Shown: piece by piece, positions 27,318 through 36,181 of the stretch
How the letters are laid out: each line of letters begins with the position of its first letter
Position numbering within the stretch: position 1 is the first letter of the stretch
NCBI RefSeq assembly: GCF_000010305.1
Contig: NC_012489.1
Coordinates: forward strand, 496,001 to 560,000
DNA length: 64,000 bases
Source: Gemmatimonas aurantiaca T-27
GTDB lineage: Bacteria > Gemmatimonadota > Gemmatimonadetes > Gemmatimonadales > Gemmatimonadaceae
Direction of reading: 5' to 3'
Notes under the pieces: generated by a model
Told to the model about the DNA's origin: nothing
The model's database searches: none
Seen by the model: the letters and a program-made list of their open reading frames with translations, nothing else
Translations under genes and position numbers: made by a program

Positions 27318-28601
27318 TTACCCTTTGAGCACTCCAAGCCAGTTCTTCCGATTGCCTGCATAGCCCGGAAACAGCCGCGCCAGTTGGTCTGCACCGAGAT
27401 GCCGTGATGTGACCTCGGAAAAGACGGCACGGAAGTCTGTGGTGAGCGCGAGGTCGCGTCCTTCGTACAACTGCTCGCGCGCCAGCCCCGGCCACGTGCC
27501 AAACACTTTCTGCGACGCGCCGAGTGAACCACCAATGACGAACATCGCGCCGGCGTGACCGTGATCCGTGCCGCCGGTGCCGTTCTGTCGAACTGTGCGA
27601 CCGAATTCAGAGCAGGTCAGAATCACGACATCCTCCATGCGGTCGCCGAGGTCGGTTACGAGCGCGCTGATCGATTCGGAGAAGTCGGAGAGTCGGTTGG
27701 CCAGTTGCCCCTGTGCCGCACCTTGATTCACGTGAGTGTCCCATCCACCCACGTCGGCAAACGCCACTTCGAGGCCGACGTTCGACTTGATGAGCTGAGC
27801 GATCTGGAGCAGGCGCTGACCAAATTGCGAGCGCGGATACTGCACGTTGGCGGCGGCCGTGTACTGCTGCGGATTGGCCGAGCGCAGCACCTTGAGGGCT
27901 TCGAACATGTCGCTGCCGCTGCCGTGAATGAGATCGGCCGAGCCGGTGCGATATAGTGCCTCGAGTCGGCGTTCCGCGTCGCCCCCCGTGCTGCGAATGG
28001 AGAACTCGCTGATCGAGTTCATCGCTACTACCGGAGATGGTCCTTCCAGGATGCGCGGCGTCTGTGTGGTCATGGACACCGCCCGGAACGGCACAGTCTT
28101 GCCGGAATCACTCACGGCACACGCTTCACAGGTGCCTTGTACCGCGAGATAACGATTGAGCCAGCCGTCAGTGGTGCCTTTTTGGTCGGGCGTGCCCGTT
28201 TCCATGTAGTCCTGGGCATCGAAGTGCGACCGTGTGGCGCTCGGACTACCGACGGCGTGGATGGGAGCCAGCATGCCGCGGTCCCACAGCGGCTTGAACG
28301 ACGCCAGCGATGGATGCAATCCGAAAAAACCATCGAGATCGATCGCACCTCCAGCGCCGTTTGCGCGTGCCGGCGCCCCGATGGCCAGTTGTGGGCGGGC
28401 GGCGTAGTAGTCGCGATCACCGAATGGCACCAGCACGTTGAGCGCGTCGGCGGCGCCGCGCTGGAAGAGCACGATGAGTGTCTTGCCACGGGCGGCACGC
28501 GGCAGCTCCATCGCCAGTGCCGTACGTCGCAGGAAACTCGGACTCAGCCCGAGTGTCACCAATGCCATCGCGCCGTTCTTGAGAAAGATGCGTCGATCCA
28601 T
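27318..28601 (-). CDS. DUF1501 domain protein, Tat-exported
   Basis: A 427-aa protein with an N-terminal twin-arginine signal (DRRIFLKNGAMALVTLGLSP), then the DUF1501 core related to the alkaline phosphatase/sulfatase superfamily: LIVLFQRGAADALNVLVPFG, FFGLHPSLASF, SHFDAQDYMETG, the metal-site-like FADVGGWDTHVNQG, and SEFGRTVRQNGTGGTDHGHAG. The conserved Asp, His and His residues resemble a metal centre, but the enzymatic activity is not established for the family. It follows the DUF1800 gene 35 bases downstream, an arrangement found repeatedly in Planctomycetota, Gemmatimonadota and Proteobacteria, and so the two probably act together in the periplasm. Confidence 0.88.
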   Translation of the reverse strand: MDRRIFLKNGAMALVTLGLSPSFLRRTALAMELPRAARGKTLIVLFQRGAADALNVLVPFGDRDYYAARPQLAIGAPARANGAGGAIDLDGFFGLHPSLASFKPLWDRGMLAPIHAVGSPSATRSHFDAQDYMETGTPDQKGTTDGWLNRYLAVQGTCEACAVSDSGKTVPFRAVSMTTQTPRILEGPSPVVAMNSISEFSIRSTGGDAERRLEALYRTGSADLIHGSGSDMFEALKVLRSANPQQYTAAANVQYPRSQFGQRLLQIAQLIKSNVGLEVAFADVGGWDTHVNQGAAQGQLANRLSDFSESISALVTDLGDRMEDVVILTCSEFGRTVRQNGTGGTDHGHAGAMFVIGGSLGASQKVFGTWPGLAREQLYEGRDLALTTDFRAVFSEVTSRHLGADQLARLFPGYAGNRKNWLGVLKG

Positions 28602-28636
28602 GGAATCTCCAGGTGGTGCTGCGAAGGTCGGTCGGG

Positions 28637-30478
28637 TCAGCGGCGCTGGAACTCGGGCGCACCGAGAGCGAGGCCCACGATCTGCGCAAATCCCGCAGCA
28701 GCGGCTTGTCGTTTGGTGCCGGTGTTTCCGTTCATCGCGAACGAGGTGTCGCTTTCGCTGCCGCGCTTCGCGAGAAACGGGTTGGTGCCGGTGAGCAGTA
28801 CCTGACGTGTGTCAGCGGACACCGCGCCGCCGAACAATTCCCGGATGACACCATCGACCTGCTGTTCTCGGGGAAGAGCGGCGAGTTCTTTCGATGTCGG
28901 CCACGCCGCCAGTTTGACGCCAGGCACGCGGCCACTCGCCACGGCGAGCCCGAAATTGATACGATTGAGAATCGCGCCGGTGTTCATCCAGGCATCACCG
29001 GTTTCGGGATATCCGTTCGGCGCCTGATGGCCGAAGATCGGTTGACCGAGTCGGCTTATCAGTTGGGCCGAACGTGGGGTCGAGTCGGGGGTGGCGTTCA
29101 TCGCGCGCAGCGTGCTCACCACCAACTCGAATGGCGACTTCACCTTGGCGCGGTACGCATCGGCCGAGAAGAACTCTGGACTGGTCACGATGGTGCGCAC
29201 GACCTCGCGGATATCGCCATTCGTGGCACGGAACGTGGCCGCGGCGCGTGTCACGAGGGCGGGTGGTGGTGAGTCACTGACAAAGCGGCGCGCCAGCTTG
29301 GTCGCGATGAACGTGGCCGTCTTGGGGTGACGGGCGAGCAGGTCCAGCACGGCTTCGCCTTCTTCGATCCCGCGGCCAGCGGGAAAGTGCTGTCCGAGGA
29401 TCGTCTTGGCGCCGGCGTCATGCACCAGGGGCCGGAACACGAAGCTGCCGCCTTGCGCACCGCGATCGAGTGTCCATCCGGTCAGTGCGCGTGCGACTTC
29501 GATGACATCCTGCTGCGTGTAACCGCCATCGACACCAAGCGTGTGCAGCTCCATCAACTCACGCGCATAGTTCTCGTTCAGCCCGCGGCGACGTTGTGCA
29601 GTCGGAAGTACCGATGCCGGGCGTGGTGGTGCGGCTGTCGCGCGACGGGCCGCGGCCCGCGGATTGGGGGAGCGATTCTGCGTACGGGTGGTTTGCAGTA
29701 CCGGTCGACCACTGTCGGCCACGCTCTGCCAGTTGTCGAGGTAGTACAGCATCGCCTCACTCTTGGCCACGGCACCCAGCAGATCGCGGAAGTGCCCCAG
29801 TGCGTGTGGGCGGATGACCTTCGTATCGAAGGCTGTGAGGTAGTACCGAGTGCGGTCCTTGCCGGAGAACACATTGAAGTGATTCTCCCAGAAATCGACC
29901 ATCACCTCGTCGAGCTGTCGTTCGGTGAGTACCGCACGAGCGACACGGCTCGACGTGAGCTCACCAAGGAGGATGCTGGAACGCCGACTCTGTTCGCGGA
30001 TGCGTGCCGAGTCCTCGGCGGTGATCACGCCATTGCGTCGCTGCAACTGCGCCAGCGCCTGTGCTGCCGGCGGATAGTCGGCATAGAGCGCTGCACTGGT
30101 TTTGCCCAGCGTTTCGTACGCCGCGAGAAAACCGGTCAGTGTGGTGTCGCCGAGGCGCTCTGGATGCAGTTGTCGATCGATCCAGCGGTCGACCCCCTGC
30201 GCACGCACCGCCGCCACATCACCCGGTCGCGGTCCGAAGGCGAGGCGATTGAGCGCATGCTGCACCTGCTGGTCGGCAGTTTGTTCGCGAGCCGCGATGT
30301 TTGCAGCGGCTGGCGAGGGGGCAGCCGACGTGCGTATCGGACGGGTGCCATCGGGCCCTGACCCAGCGGGGCCTGACCCAGCGGGCGCCGCACAGCCCAC
30401 GAACAGGGGGATCGCGATGAAGGCGCTCACCCGACGGCGAAGTGCTGGTCCGAACAGCGCGGGATCACTTCGGTTCAC
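28637..30478 (-). CDS. DUF1800 domain lipoprotein
   Basis: About 613 aa. The N-terminus (GTG 30478) is a lipoprotein signal peptide ending IAIPLFVGC, followed by a Gly/Pro/Ser-rich linker. The DUF1800 domain begins with HALNRLAFGPRPGDVAAVRA, QGVDRWIDRQLHPERLGD, and includes MVDFWENHFNVFSGKDRTRY, NENYARELMELHTLGVDGGY and the Gly-rich C-terminal part IFGHQAPNGYPETGDAWMNT. A low-complexity stretch (SPNPRAAARRATAAPPRPAS) interrupts the middle. The DUF1501 gene follows. The in-frame upstream region reaches 30592, so an earlier start is possible, but the lipobox fits GTG 30478. Confidence 0.87.
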   Translation of the reverse strand: MNRSDPALFGPALRRRVSAFIAIPLFVGCAAPAGSGPAGSGPDGTRPIRTSAAPSPAAANIAAREQTADQQVQHALNRLAFGPRPGDVAAVRAQGVDRWIDRQLHPERLGDTTLTGFLAAYETLGKTSAALYADYPPAAQALAQLQRRNGVITAEDSARIREQSRRSSILLGELTSSRVARAVLTERQLDEVMVDFWENHFNVFSGKDRTRYYLTAFDTKVIRPHALGHFRDLLGAVAKSEAMLYYLDNWQSVADSGRPVLQTTRTQNRSPNPRAAARRATAAPPRPASVLPTAQRRRGLNENYARELMELHTLGVDGGYTQQDVIEVARALTGWTLDRGAQGGSFVFRPLVHDAGAKTILGQHFPAGRGIEEGEAVLDLLARHPKTATFIATKLARRFVSDSPPPALVTRAAATFRATNGDIREVVRTIVTSPEFFSADAYRAKVKSPFELVVSTLRAMNATPDSTPRSAQLISRLGQPIFGHQAPNGYPETGDAWMNTGAILNRINFGLAVASGRVPGVKLAAWPTSKELAALPREQQVDGVIRELFGGAVSADTRQVLLTGTNPFLAKRGSESDTSFAMNGNTGTKRQAAAAGFAQIVGLALGAPEFQRR

Positions 30479-30623
30479 GGCCTGCTCCGTTGAAGTCTTT
30501 CGTTTGGACGCGGCACTGTCGGACGCGTTAATGCATCTGGAATGGTCGTGTGTGTGCCACATCATCCAATCCGTGTCTGCCCGACGGCACACCGTCCCTC
30601 GTTTCCCGCCTTATCTTTCCGGC

Positions 30624-31163
30624 ATGGCTGCCAAGCGATCGTCCATGTCACCTGCCGCGCTCTTCGATGCGGCCTTCGCCACTGGCACGCTCACCACCAT
30701 CGGGACCGGTGGTGCACTGCTCGGGCTTGGGTGGCGCGAGGGTGAAGCGGGTCGGGTGTTTCGCCTGGCTGGTCGTGCATTGCTCGAACGGTTCGGATTT
30801 GCGTCCGGCACCGCGCCGCTGTCGTCCGTGGCGCTCGGCTACCTGCATCACCTCATGGTGGCCACCGCCTGGGGGGTGCTGCTGGCCTTGTGCGTCCTAC
30901 CCTGGAGAGGGACAACACGTGTCCTCGTGACCGTTGTCGCGGCAGCAGGGTATGTGCTGTTAGTCACCACTGTGGTGCCTGCACCGTTGCGCATAGGCTA
31001 CGCTGTGACGGGAAGCCTGCCTGGTGCGGTTCCCATCGGAGTAGCGCTCGCTGTGGCGTTGCTCAGCGGAGTGTGGCTTGCCGCTGCCGACGACCACACG
31101 GAAAGCCAGGGCGACAGCCACGGCGATCCTCTTGGTGACACCACAGCGCATGACCCGAGCTGA
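30624..31163 (+). CDS. Membrane protein of unknown function
   Basis: A 179-aa protein whose start is taken as ATG 30624 (MAAKRSSM). It has four hydrophobic segments (for example TIGTGGALLGLGW, HHLMVATAWGVLLALCVLPW, VLVTVVAAAGYVLLVTTVV and VPIGVALAVALLSGVWLAA) and a polar, acidic, His/Asp-rich C-terminal tail (DDHTESQGDSHGDPLGDTTA). No domain recognised. It is divergent from the DUF1800 gene with a 145-bp gap. The His/Asp-rich tail may bind metal, an inference only. Confidence 0.7.
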   Translation: MAAKRSSMSPAALFDAAFATGTLTTIGTGGALLGLGWREGEAGRVFRLAGRALLERFGFASGTAPLSSVALGYLHHLMVATAWGVLLALCVLPWRGTTRVLVTVVAAAGYVLLVTTVVPAPLRIGYAVTGSLPGAVPIGVALAVALLSGVWLAAADDHTESQGDSHGDPLGDTTAHDPS

Positions 31164-31175
31164 TCCCGTGTCTGA

Positions 31176-31195
31176 TTGGTGACTGTAGTCACCAA
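31176..31195 (+). other. Perfect 9-bp palindrome upstream of the 31.4-kb gene
   Basis: TTGGTGACT-GT-AGTCACCAA, with a 2-base spacer and imperfect extension on both sides (CTG/CAG). It lies 10 bases after the stop of the membrane-protein gene and 186 bases ahead of the next start. It could be a terminator without a T-tract or an operator. Confidence 0.4.
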
Positions 31196-31380
31196 CAGCT
31201 CGGTGTCGTGACACGTTTGCAACGCAGAGTGACGACAGTCGTCGGTCGGGTTCGCTGTGGCACCGACTATGCTGTACTCGACGTTGCAGTTCTCCCGGTG
31301 GGACGTCTTTTGTGCGTGGACGGCGTGCGTGACGAAGCGACCCCCCGGACATACCCATCATCTGACCCAGGAGGGATACC

Positions 31381-31938
31381 ATGGACGTCCTCGTTCGACT
31401 CGAGGCTCGTCCGAGCGATTCGCCGGTACTCGCGCACGTGAATTCCATTCCCGTGCTTCCGTTCGGTACTCGCTCGCGTCGTGAAGTGGTGACGCTGTAC
31501 GGAGAGGCAGACGCCCAGTCGTTGGCACTGGCGTTGGCTGCGACCGTAGAGAGTGAACGATTGGAAGCGGTGAACGCCGGAGTGGTGCGTCACCTTGGTG
31601 TGTGGCCCGACCGTGGTGCGGTCGGCGACTCGGCGTGGCGGGATGGCGCGACGGGACGCTTGGTCACGCAGGATCTCGATATTCCTTTGCTGACGCTGGA
31701 AGCTCGTGCGGTTGAGCTCCTCGGCGCCTGCGGCCCGACACTGCGTCGGGTGGCTGCTGGTCTGGCGATGCCCGACTGGCCCGAAGGAACCGAGCGTGCC
31801 CTGACCTTCTCGCTCATGTCCGCCACGGCGGCCAGCGGCGGCGCAGGCAGCTCGCTCGACGATGATGCCAAGGTAGAGAACTGGCTCGATTCGATTCGCC
31901 AGGCCGATGCCTTTACCTACGATGTGGAGGGAGACTGA
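31381..31938 (+). CDS. Conserved hypothetical protein
   Basis: Unrecognised 185-aa acidic cytosolic protein. An AGGAGGGATACC sequence directly before ATG 31381 gives one of the clearest ribosome-binding sites in the window, which makes the start secure. The sequence has an Ala/Leu/Glu-rich middle (SLALALAATVESERLEAVNA, PLLTLEARAVELLGACGP) suggestive of helices, and an acidic C-terminus (DDDAKVENWLDSIRQADAFT). It is followed 32 bases later by a strong terminator, so it is a monocistronic gene, possibly highly expressed. Confidence 0.75.
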   Translation: MDVLVRLEARPSDSPVLAHVNSIPVLPFGTRSRREVVTLYGEADAQSLALALAATVESERLEAVNAGVVRHLGVWPDRGAVGDSAWRDGATGRLVTQDLDIPLLTLEARAVELLGACGPTLRRVAAGLAMPDWPEGTERALTFSLMSATAASGGAGSSLDDDAKVENWLDSIRQADAFTYDVEGD

Positions 31939-31970
31939 ACGGACCCTCGATTTGTCAGAAGAAGGACTGA

Positions 31971-32009
31971 CGCGGGCAAGCGCTGGAGCGCTTGCCCGCG
32001 TCTTTTTTT
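31971..32009 (+). terminator. Strong Rho-independent terminator
   Basis: A 14-bp GC-rich perfect stem (CGCGGGCAAGCGCT with AGCGCTTGCCCGCG), followed at once by TCTTTTTTT. It terminates the gene at 31.4-31.9 kb and separates it from the repeat array that follows. Confidence 0.93.
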
Positions 32010-32015
32010 GGGGGG

Positions 32016-32241
32016 GACTACGGGGGCTGGAACGACGGAAGCTGGGGGCACGGGAGCTGGTGGGACGGGAGCTGGGGACACGGGAGCTGGACCTACGGGG
32101 AAGCACGGGTAGCGCCTCCCCGTTTCCGCGCCACCGTGGGTTCCCGTCGTTCCAGCTCCCGTAGGTCCAGCTCCCGTAGGTCCAGCTCCCGTAGGTCCAG
32201 CTCCCGTAGGTCCAGCTCCCGTAGGTCCAGCTCCCGTCCCC
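32016..32241. repeat. 15-bp repeat in two inverted arms
   Basis: The left arm holds six degenerate copies (32016-32105) of NNNNACGGGAGCTGG with variable first bases. The right arm holds the reverse complement, CCAGCTCCCGTAGGT, in five exact copies at 32152-32226 plus a partial sixth to 32241. About 45 bases separate the arms. Together they can fold into a long hairpin. Both strands could encode GSWxx pentapeptide repeats, but there is no start site or gene context, so it is treated as non-coding. Confidence 0.85.
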
Positions 32242-32503
32242 CGCCGTCAGCCTTTCCCGTACCTCCCTGTGCGGCCCACCTCGCTTGCCCCCTCCGCTTC
32301 CTGCCCGCACGCTAAAGGCGGCCCCCTGCGGGCCCACGACCTCCACTCCGGGGGCCGCGACGTCCGAACCTTGCGGGCTCCTCCTGCCCCTGACGTCCTC
32401 GTGAGCGGCGGCGCGATTCCGGCCTCCTGCTGACCCGCGACTCCGGTGCACCGGCGCCCGCGCAATCCGTCCGTCGGCATCACCGGCGGTACGCGGAGGG
32501 ACG

Positions 32504-34600
32504 ATGCGCGAATACGACAGCGCCGGCATCAGAAACATCGCCGTGCTCGGCCACGGCGGCAGCGGAAAGACCAGTCTCGTCGACGCACTCTGCTTCGCCG
32601 CCGGATCCGGCAAACGACACGGTGCGGTGCGCGACGGAACCGCCCTCACCGATCATCTCCCCGAGGAAATCGAGCGCGGGTACTCCATCAGTCTTGGTTG
32701 CGCCTACGCCGAGTGGATGGACAGCAAAATCAATTTCATCGACACACCAGGCTCACTCGATTTTCAGGGTGAGACCATCGCCGGGCTCGCGGCGGCCGAT
32801 GGCGCCCTCTGTGTGATCAGTGCCGCCAGCGGCGTCGAAGTGGGTACCGAGCGGGCCTTCCGCGCTGCCATGGCCAAGCAGGACCCCGTGCTCTTCGCGG
32901 TGTCCATGATGGACAAGGAGCACGCCGACTTCGATCGCATCTACCAGCAGATCAAGCAACGGCTCACGGCCAAGGTCATTCCCGTGGAAGTGCCGTGCGG
33001 CGAAGGCGCCGGATTTCGCGGTGTGATCAATCTCTTCACGCAGCGCGCGTACATGTACACGAGCGGCACGAAGGGGGAATACGTGGAGCAGGATATTCCG
33101 GCCGAATGCATGGAACGCTTCACGCGCTATCGGCAGGAGCTCATCGAAGCCATCAGCGCCACCGATGATGCGTTGCTCGAACGGTATCTCGAGGGGCAGG
33201 AGATCGATCGTGACGACGCCATTCACGGCATGAAAGACGCCATGGCCCGGCTCGATCTGTTTCCGCTCTTCTGTGTGTCATCCGACAGCATGATCGGCGT
33301 GCGCGCGTTGCTCACCGAACTGGTGCAGCTCATGCCGAACGCCTGGGAGATGGAAGAGATCCACGCGCTCACCGGAGCCGAAGGGCACAACACGGTGCAA
33401 CTGCACGCCAAGGACGACGGACCGTTTGCCGCTCTCGTGTTCAAGACGCTCGCTGAGCCGCACGTGGGCGATGTGAGCTACTTCCGCGTGCTGTCGGGCA
33501 AGGTGGTGAACGGTCAGGACGTGTTCAACGCCACGCGGGATGGCACCGAGAAGCTGGGGCATCTGGCGGTCCCCTGTGGGCGTGAGCGGCTCGAGGTGAA
33601 CGTGTTGCACGCAGGGGACATCGGCTGTGTCACCAAGCTGCGCAACACACACACCAACGACACGCTGTCCACGCGTGAACATCCCATTCGTTTGCCAGTG
33701 ATCAGTTTTCCCGACAGTGTCGTGCACTTCGCCGTGCGCGCCACCGCCCGGGGTGAGGAGGACAAGCTGCAGCAAGGATTGCATCGTTTGCACGACGAAG
33801 ACCCCACGCTCACCGTGCACTACAATCCCGAAACGCACGAAACCATCGTGGGCGGCATGGGTGAGCGGCACCTCGACGTGGCGATGGCCGTACTCAAGCG
33901 AAAATTCGGCGTGCAAGCCGAACTGTCGAAACCGCGCATTGCCTATCGCGAGACCATCACCGTGAAGGCCGAAGGGCAGGGGCGCCACAAAAAACAGAGC
34001 GGCGGACGTGGACAGTTCGGTGATTGCTGGATTCGCATGAGTCCCATGCCGCGTGGCGAAGGGTACATGTTCGACGATCGCATCGTGGGCGGCGTGATTC
34101 CGTCCAAATACACACCCGCGGTCGATCGGGGCGTGCAGGAAGCGGCGGCCCGTGGTGTGTTGGCCGGCTTTCCGCTCGTCGATTTCCGCGTGGAGTTGTA
34201 CGACGGATCCACGCACTCCGTCGATTCGAACGAGATGTCGTTCAAGATGGCGGGCATTCTGGCCTTCAAGAACGTGGCGTCGAAGTGTCGTCCCGTCATC
34301 CTCGAACCACTCGACCTGCTCGAAGTATCCGTGCCCGATGGCTGGCTCGGCGATGTGCTTGGTGATCTCTCCAGTCGGCGCGGGCATATCCTGGGCACCA
34401 GTGCCGAAGACGGGCGCTCCACGATCCGGGCCGTGGTACCACAGGCCGAGCTGCATCTCTATGCCACGCAGCTCTTTTCACTGTCGCATGGTGACGCGCA
34501 GGTGGCGCGGCGCTTCAGCGGCTACGAGCAGGTGCCGCATGATGCCGCCCAGAAGGTGATCACGGAACACGCCCGTGATCTGGAGGCCGCCGAGGCGTGA
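32504..34600 (+). CDS. Elongation factor G-like GTPase (second EF-G type)
   Basis: A 698-aa translational GTPase with the five EF-G domains. G1 is GHGGSGKTSL rather than the AHIDAGKT of canonical EF-G; G3 is FIDTPGSLDF; the guanine-specificity motif is AVSMMDKEHADF, where NKMD would be expected, so two of its residues are altered. Domain IV contains the EF-G-II-like HKKQSGGRGQFGDCW and VGGVIPSKY. This places it with paralogues such as Thermus EF-G-2, not with the main translocase encoded beside rpsL/rpsG. The start is ATG 32504, preceded by GGAGGGACG. Function: likely a ribosome-associated GTPase, exact step unknown. Confidence 0.9.
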   Translation: MREYDSAGIRNIAVLGHGGSGKTSLVDALCFAAGSGKRHGAVRDGTALTDHLPEEIERGYSISLGCAYAEWMDSKINFIDTPGSLDFQGETIAGLAAADGALCVISAASGVEVGTERAFRAAMAKQDPVLFAVSMMDKEHADFDRIYQQIKQRLTAKVIPVEVPCGEGAGFRGVINLFTQRAYMYTSGTKGEYVEQDIPAECMERFTRYRQELIEAISATDDALLERYLEGQEIDRDDAIHGMKDAMARLDLFPLFCVSSDSMIGVRALLTELVQLMPNAWEMEEIHALTGAEGHNTVQLHAKDDGPFAALVFKTLAEPHVGDVSYFRVLSGKVVNGQDVFNATRDGTEKLGHLAVPCGRERLEVNVLHAGDIGCVTKLRNTHTNDTLSTREHPIRLPVISFPDSVVHFAVRATARGEEDKLQQGLHRLHDEDPTLTVHYNPETHETIVGGMGERHLDVAMAVLKRKFGVQAELSKPRIAYRETITVKAEGQGRHKKQSGGRGQFGDCWIRMSPMPRGEGYMFDDRIVGGVIPSKYTPAVDRGVQEAAARGVLAGFPLVDFRVELYDGSTHSVDSNEMSFKMAGILAFKNVASKCRPVILEPLDLLEVSVPDGWLGDVLGDLSSRRGHILGTSAEDGRSTIRAVVPQAELHLYATQLFSLSHGDAQVARRFSGYEQVPHDAAQKVITEHARDLEAAEA

Positions 34601-34678
34601 TGTGCCTGGTGATGCCTTTGTGGTGCGGTGATGTACCGCGGTGACGTGCCGCGGTGAAACACACGGGTGTCCCATGTG

Positions 34679-34737
34679 CACAACGGCACGCATCTCCATC
34701 GACGCGGATTGTCGCGTCGGAGATGCGTGCCGTGTGT
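34679..34737. other. Long imperfect hairpin after the EF-G-like gene
   Basis: GCACAACGGCACGCATCTCC continuing to CGACGCG pairs with CGCGTCGGAGATGCGTGCCG and TGTG, giving about 24 paired bases with a few bulges. No T-tract follows. The 244-bp gap (34601-34844) between the EF-G-like and thyX stops has no other evident feature, so this is probably a bidirectional terminator or a repeat. Confidence 0.55.
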
Positions 34738-34844
34738 CTTGCGCAAAATGCCGTGCGGTCAGTGGGGGACGATGTCCGTCGCCTCGGGTCGCGCCCTGTT
34801 AGAAGCGGACGACGGACTGCATCTGACGGATCAGCCCGAGATCA

Positions 34845-35612
34845 TCACACCTTGTGGTACGAGAGCTTGGCCGCCTCTCGGCGGTCAGTGGCCGTGTAGA
34901 TCTCGAAATCACTGAAAAATCCCGGTGCTTCGGCCATCAACACGCGCAGCACCGTCACCGCTGCACGGCGGATTTCGAGCTCCGCACCCTCACTCGAGCG
35001 CAGCTCGAGCATCGTGCGCCACGCGCGCGCATTGGCCGTCACGACGATTTTGGTCTCGGTCGCATTTGGAAGAACTGCGCGCGCGGCCTCGCGCGCCATC
35101 TTGCGACGATGCACTTTGTCGTCCACCCAGGCGTAGCGCGTCATCAACGACTCGACGAGAGCGACGTAGCTCTCGAGCGCGGAAGTCACCTGGGCCCGCC
35201 ACGCTGCCTCCAGTGGCTCGTCGCCAATAATTGCCGGCGGCATCACGAACTGGGCGGCACTCTCATCGACGTAGCGCTGCGAAAGCTGCGAGTAGGCGAA
35301 GCCGGCACGATGACGCACGAGTTCGTGTGTCAGCGAACGACTGACGCCTTCCAGCAACAGTGAGTACGACGCGTGCTCCAGCACGCTGCCGTGTCCTTGC
35401 TTCTTGATGTTCTCGAGATATTCGCGTGTCGTGCGCCCGGCCGGATTGCGCTGGCTCATGTAGCAGAGTCGTCCTGCAAATTCTGCCAGGCGCTCTCCGT
35501 CCGTCGACTCACCGATCCACTGCACCGGCAGGTGTGCGGGGTCGGCGAACTGGGGACGGGCGAGTACCGTCACGGTGGGCTCGCGCAGGATCGCGGTGTC
35601 GGAAAGCGGCAT
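34845..35612 (-). CDS. thyX: Flavin-dependent thymidylate synthase
   Basis: Makes dTMP from dUMP with FAD, NADPH and methylene-tetrahydrofolate, replacing ThyA. The 255-aa protein carries the ThyX motif RHRAGFAYSQLSQRY (RHRx7S) and the flanking SVLEHASYSLLLEGVSRSLT, plus the C-terminal catalytic helix region ARAVLPNATETKIVVTANAR and AWRTMLELRSSEGAELEIR. Length and motif order are normal. ATG 35612 (MPLSDTAIL) is chosen; the open frame upstream overlaps the marR promoter region and lacks ThyX sequence. It is divergent from marR, with 80 bp between the starts. Confidence 0.95.
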   Translation of the reverse strand: MPLSDTAILREPTVTVLARPQFADPAHLPVQWIGESTDGERLAEFAGRLCYMSQRNPAGRTTREYLENIKKQGHGSVLEHASYSLLLEGVSRSLTHELVRHRAGFAYSQLSQRYVDESAAQFVMPPAIIGDEPLEAAWRAQVTSALESYVALVESLMTRYAWVDDKVHRRKMAREAARAVLPNATETKIVVTANARAWRTMLELRSSEGAELEIRRAAVTVLRVLMAEAPGFFSDFEIYTATDRREAAKLSYHKV

Positions 35613-35692
35613 CGGCAGGGTACGTAGTGTCGAAGTGAGTGGTCGGGGCAGTGCACGACCGTACACGAACAATTCTAGCCTTCTTTCGCGCA

Positions 35693-36181
35693 ATGTCAGA
35701 CCGAACCAGTGCCCCGCACAACTTGCAGCAGGAACTCCAGCAGACGCGTCCCTTCCGCTCCGACGCGCAGGAGGCGGCGCTCGCGCTGCTCCGCACCGCG
35801 TCCGTGGTGAGTCGGCGCTTCGCCCGTGTTGTCGAGCCCCAGGGTCTGAGCCTGGCGCAATACAACGTCCTGCGCATCCTCCGTGGCGCTGGCCCCGACG
35901 GGCTGCCGACGCTGGCCATCCGGGATCGCATGATCGACGAAGGGTCAACGGTGACCCGCCTGCTCGACAAGCTGGAAGCCGCTGGCCTCGTGACGCGCGA
36001 TCGCAGCCGTCCCGACCGCCGTCAGGTGCTCTGCCGGATCACCCCGGAAGGTCTGACGCTGCTCACCACCCTCGACCCCGAGGTCGACGCGGTGGATGCG
36101 GCCGTCTCGGTCACGCTCACCGGCGACGAACGACGCACGCTGGTCGACCTGTTGGCCAAGATCCGCGCCGACGCCGAGTGA
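35693..36181 (+). CDS. MarR-family transcriptional regulator
   Basis: A 162-aa dimeric winged-helix repressor. Typical MarR features: the recognition helix and wing region PTLAIRDRMIDEGSTVTRLL, then DKLEAAGLVTRDRSRPDRRQ VLCRITPEG, and terminal dimerisation helices. Ligand and target are unknown. The start is ATG 35693 (MSDRTSAPHN). Its stop codon abuts the stop of the convergent FAD oxidase gene with no bases between. The 80-bp divergent intergenic region with thyX is the natural place for its operator, but I see no clear palindrome. Confidence 0.88.
   Translation: MSDRTSAPHNLQQELQQTRPFRSDAQEAALALLRTASVVSRRFARVVEPQGLSLAQYNVLRILRGAGPDGLPTLAIRDRMIDEGSTVTRLLDKLEAAGLVTRDRSRPDRRQVLCRITPEGLTLLTTLDPEVDAVDAAVSVTLTGDERRTLVDLLAKIRADAE

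Noticed and set aside
32152-32241. Possible CRISPR array
   Set aside because: The units are 15 bp in direct tandem with no unique spacers, and no cas gene is in the window.
31267-32649. Minus-strand 460-codon frame with GSWTY pentapeptide repeats
   Set aside because: It covers a strong terminator and a good gene on the other strand; the repeats come from the non-coding 15-bp array. No ribosome-binding site was seen.
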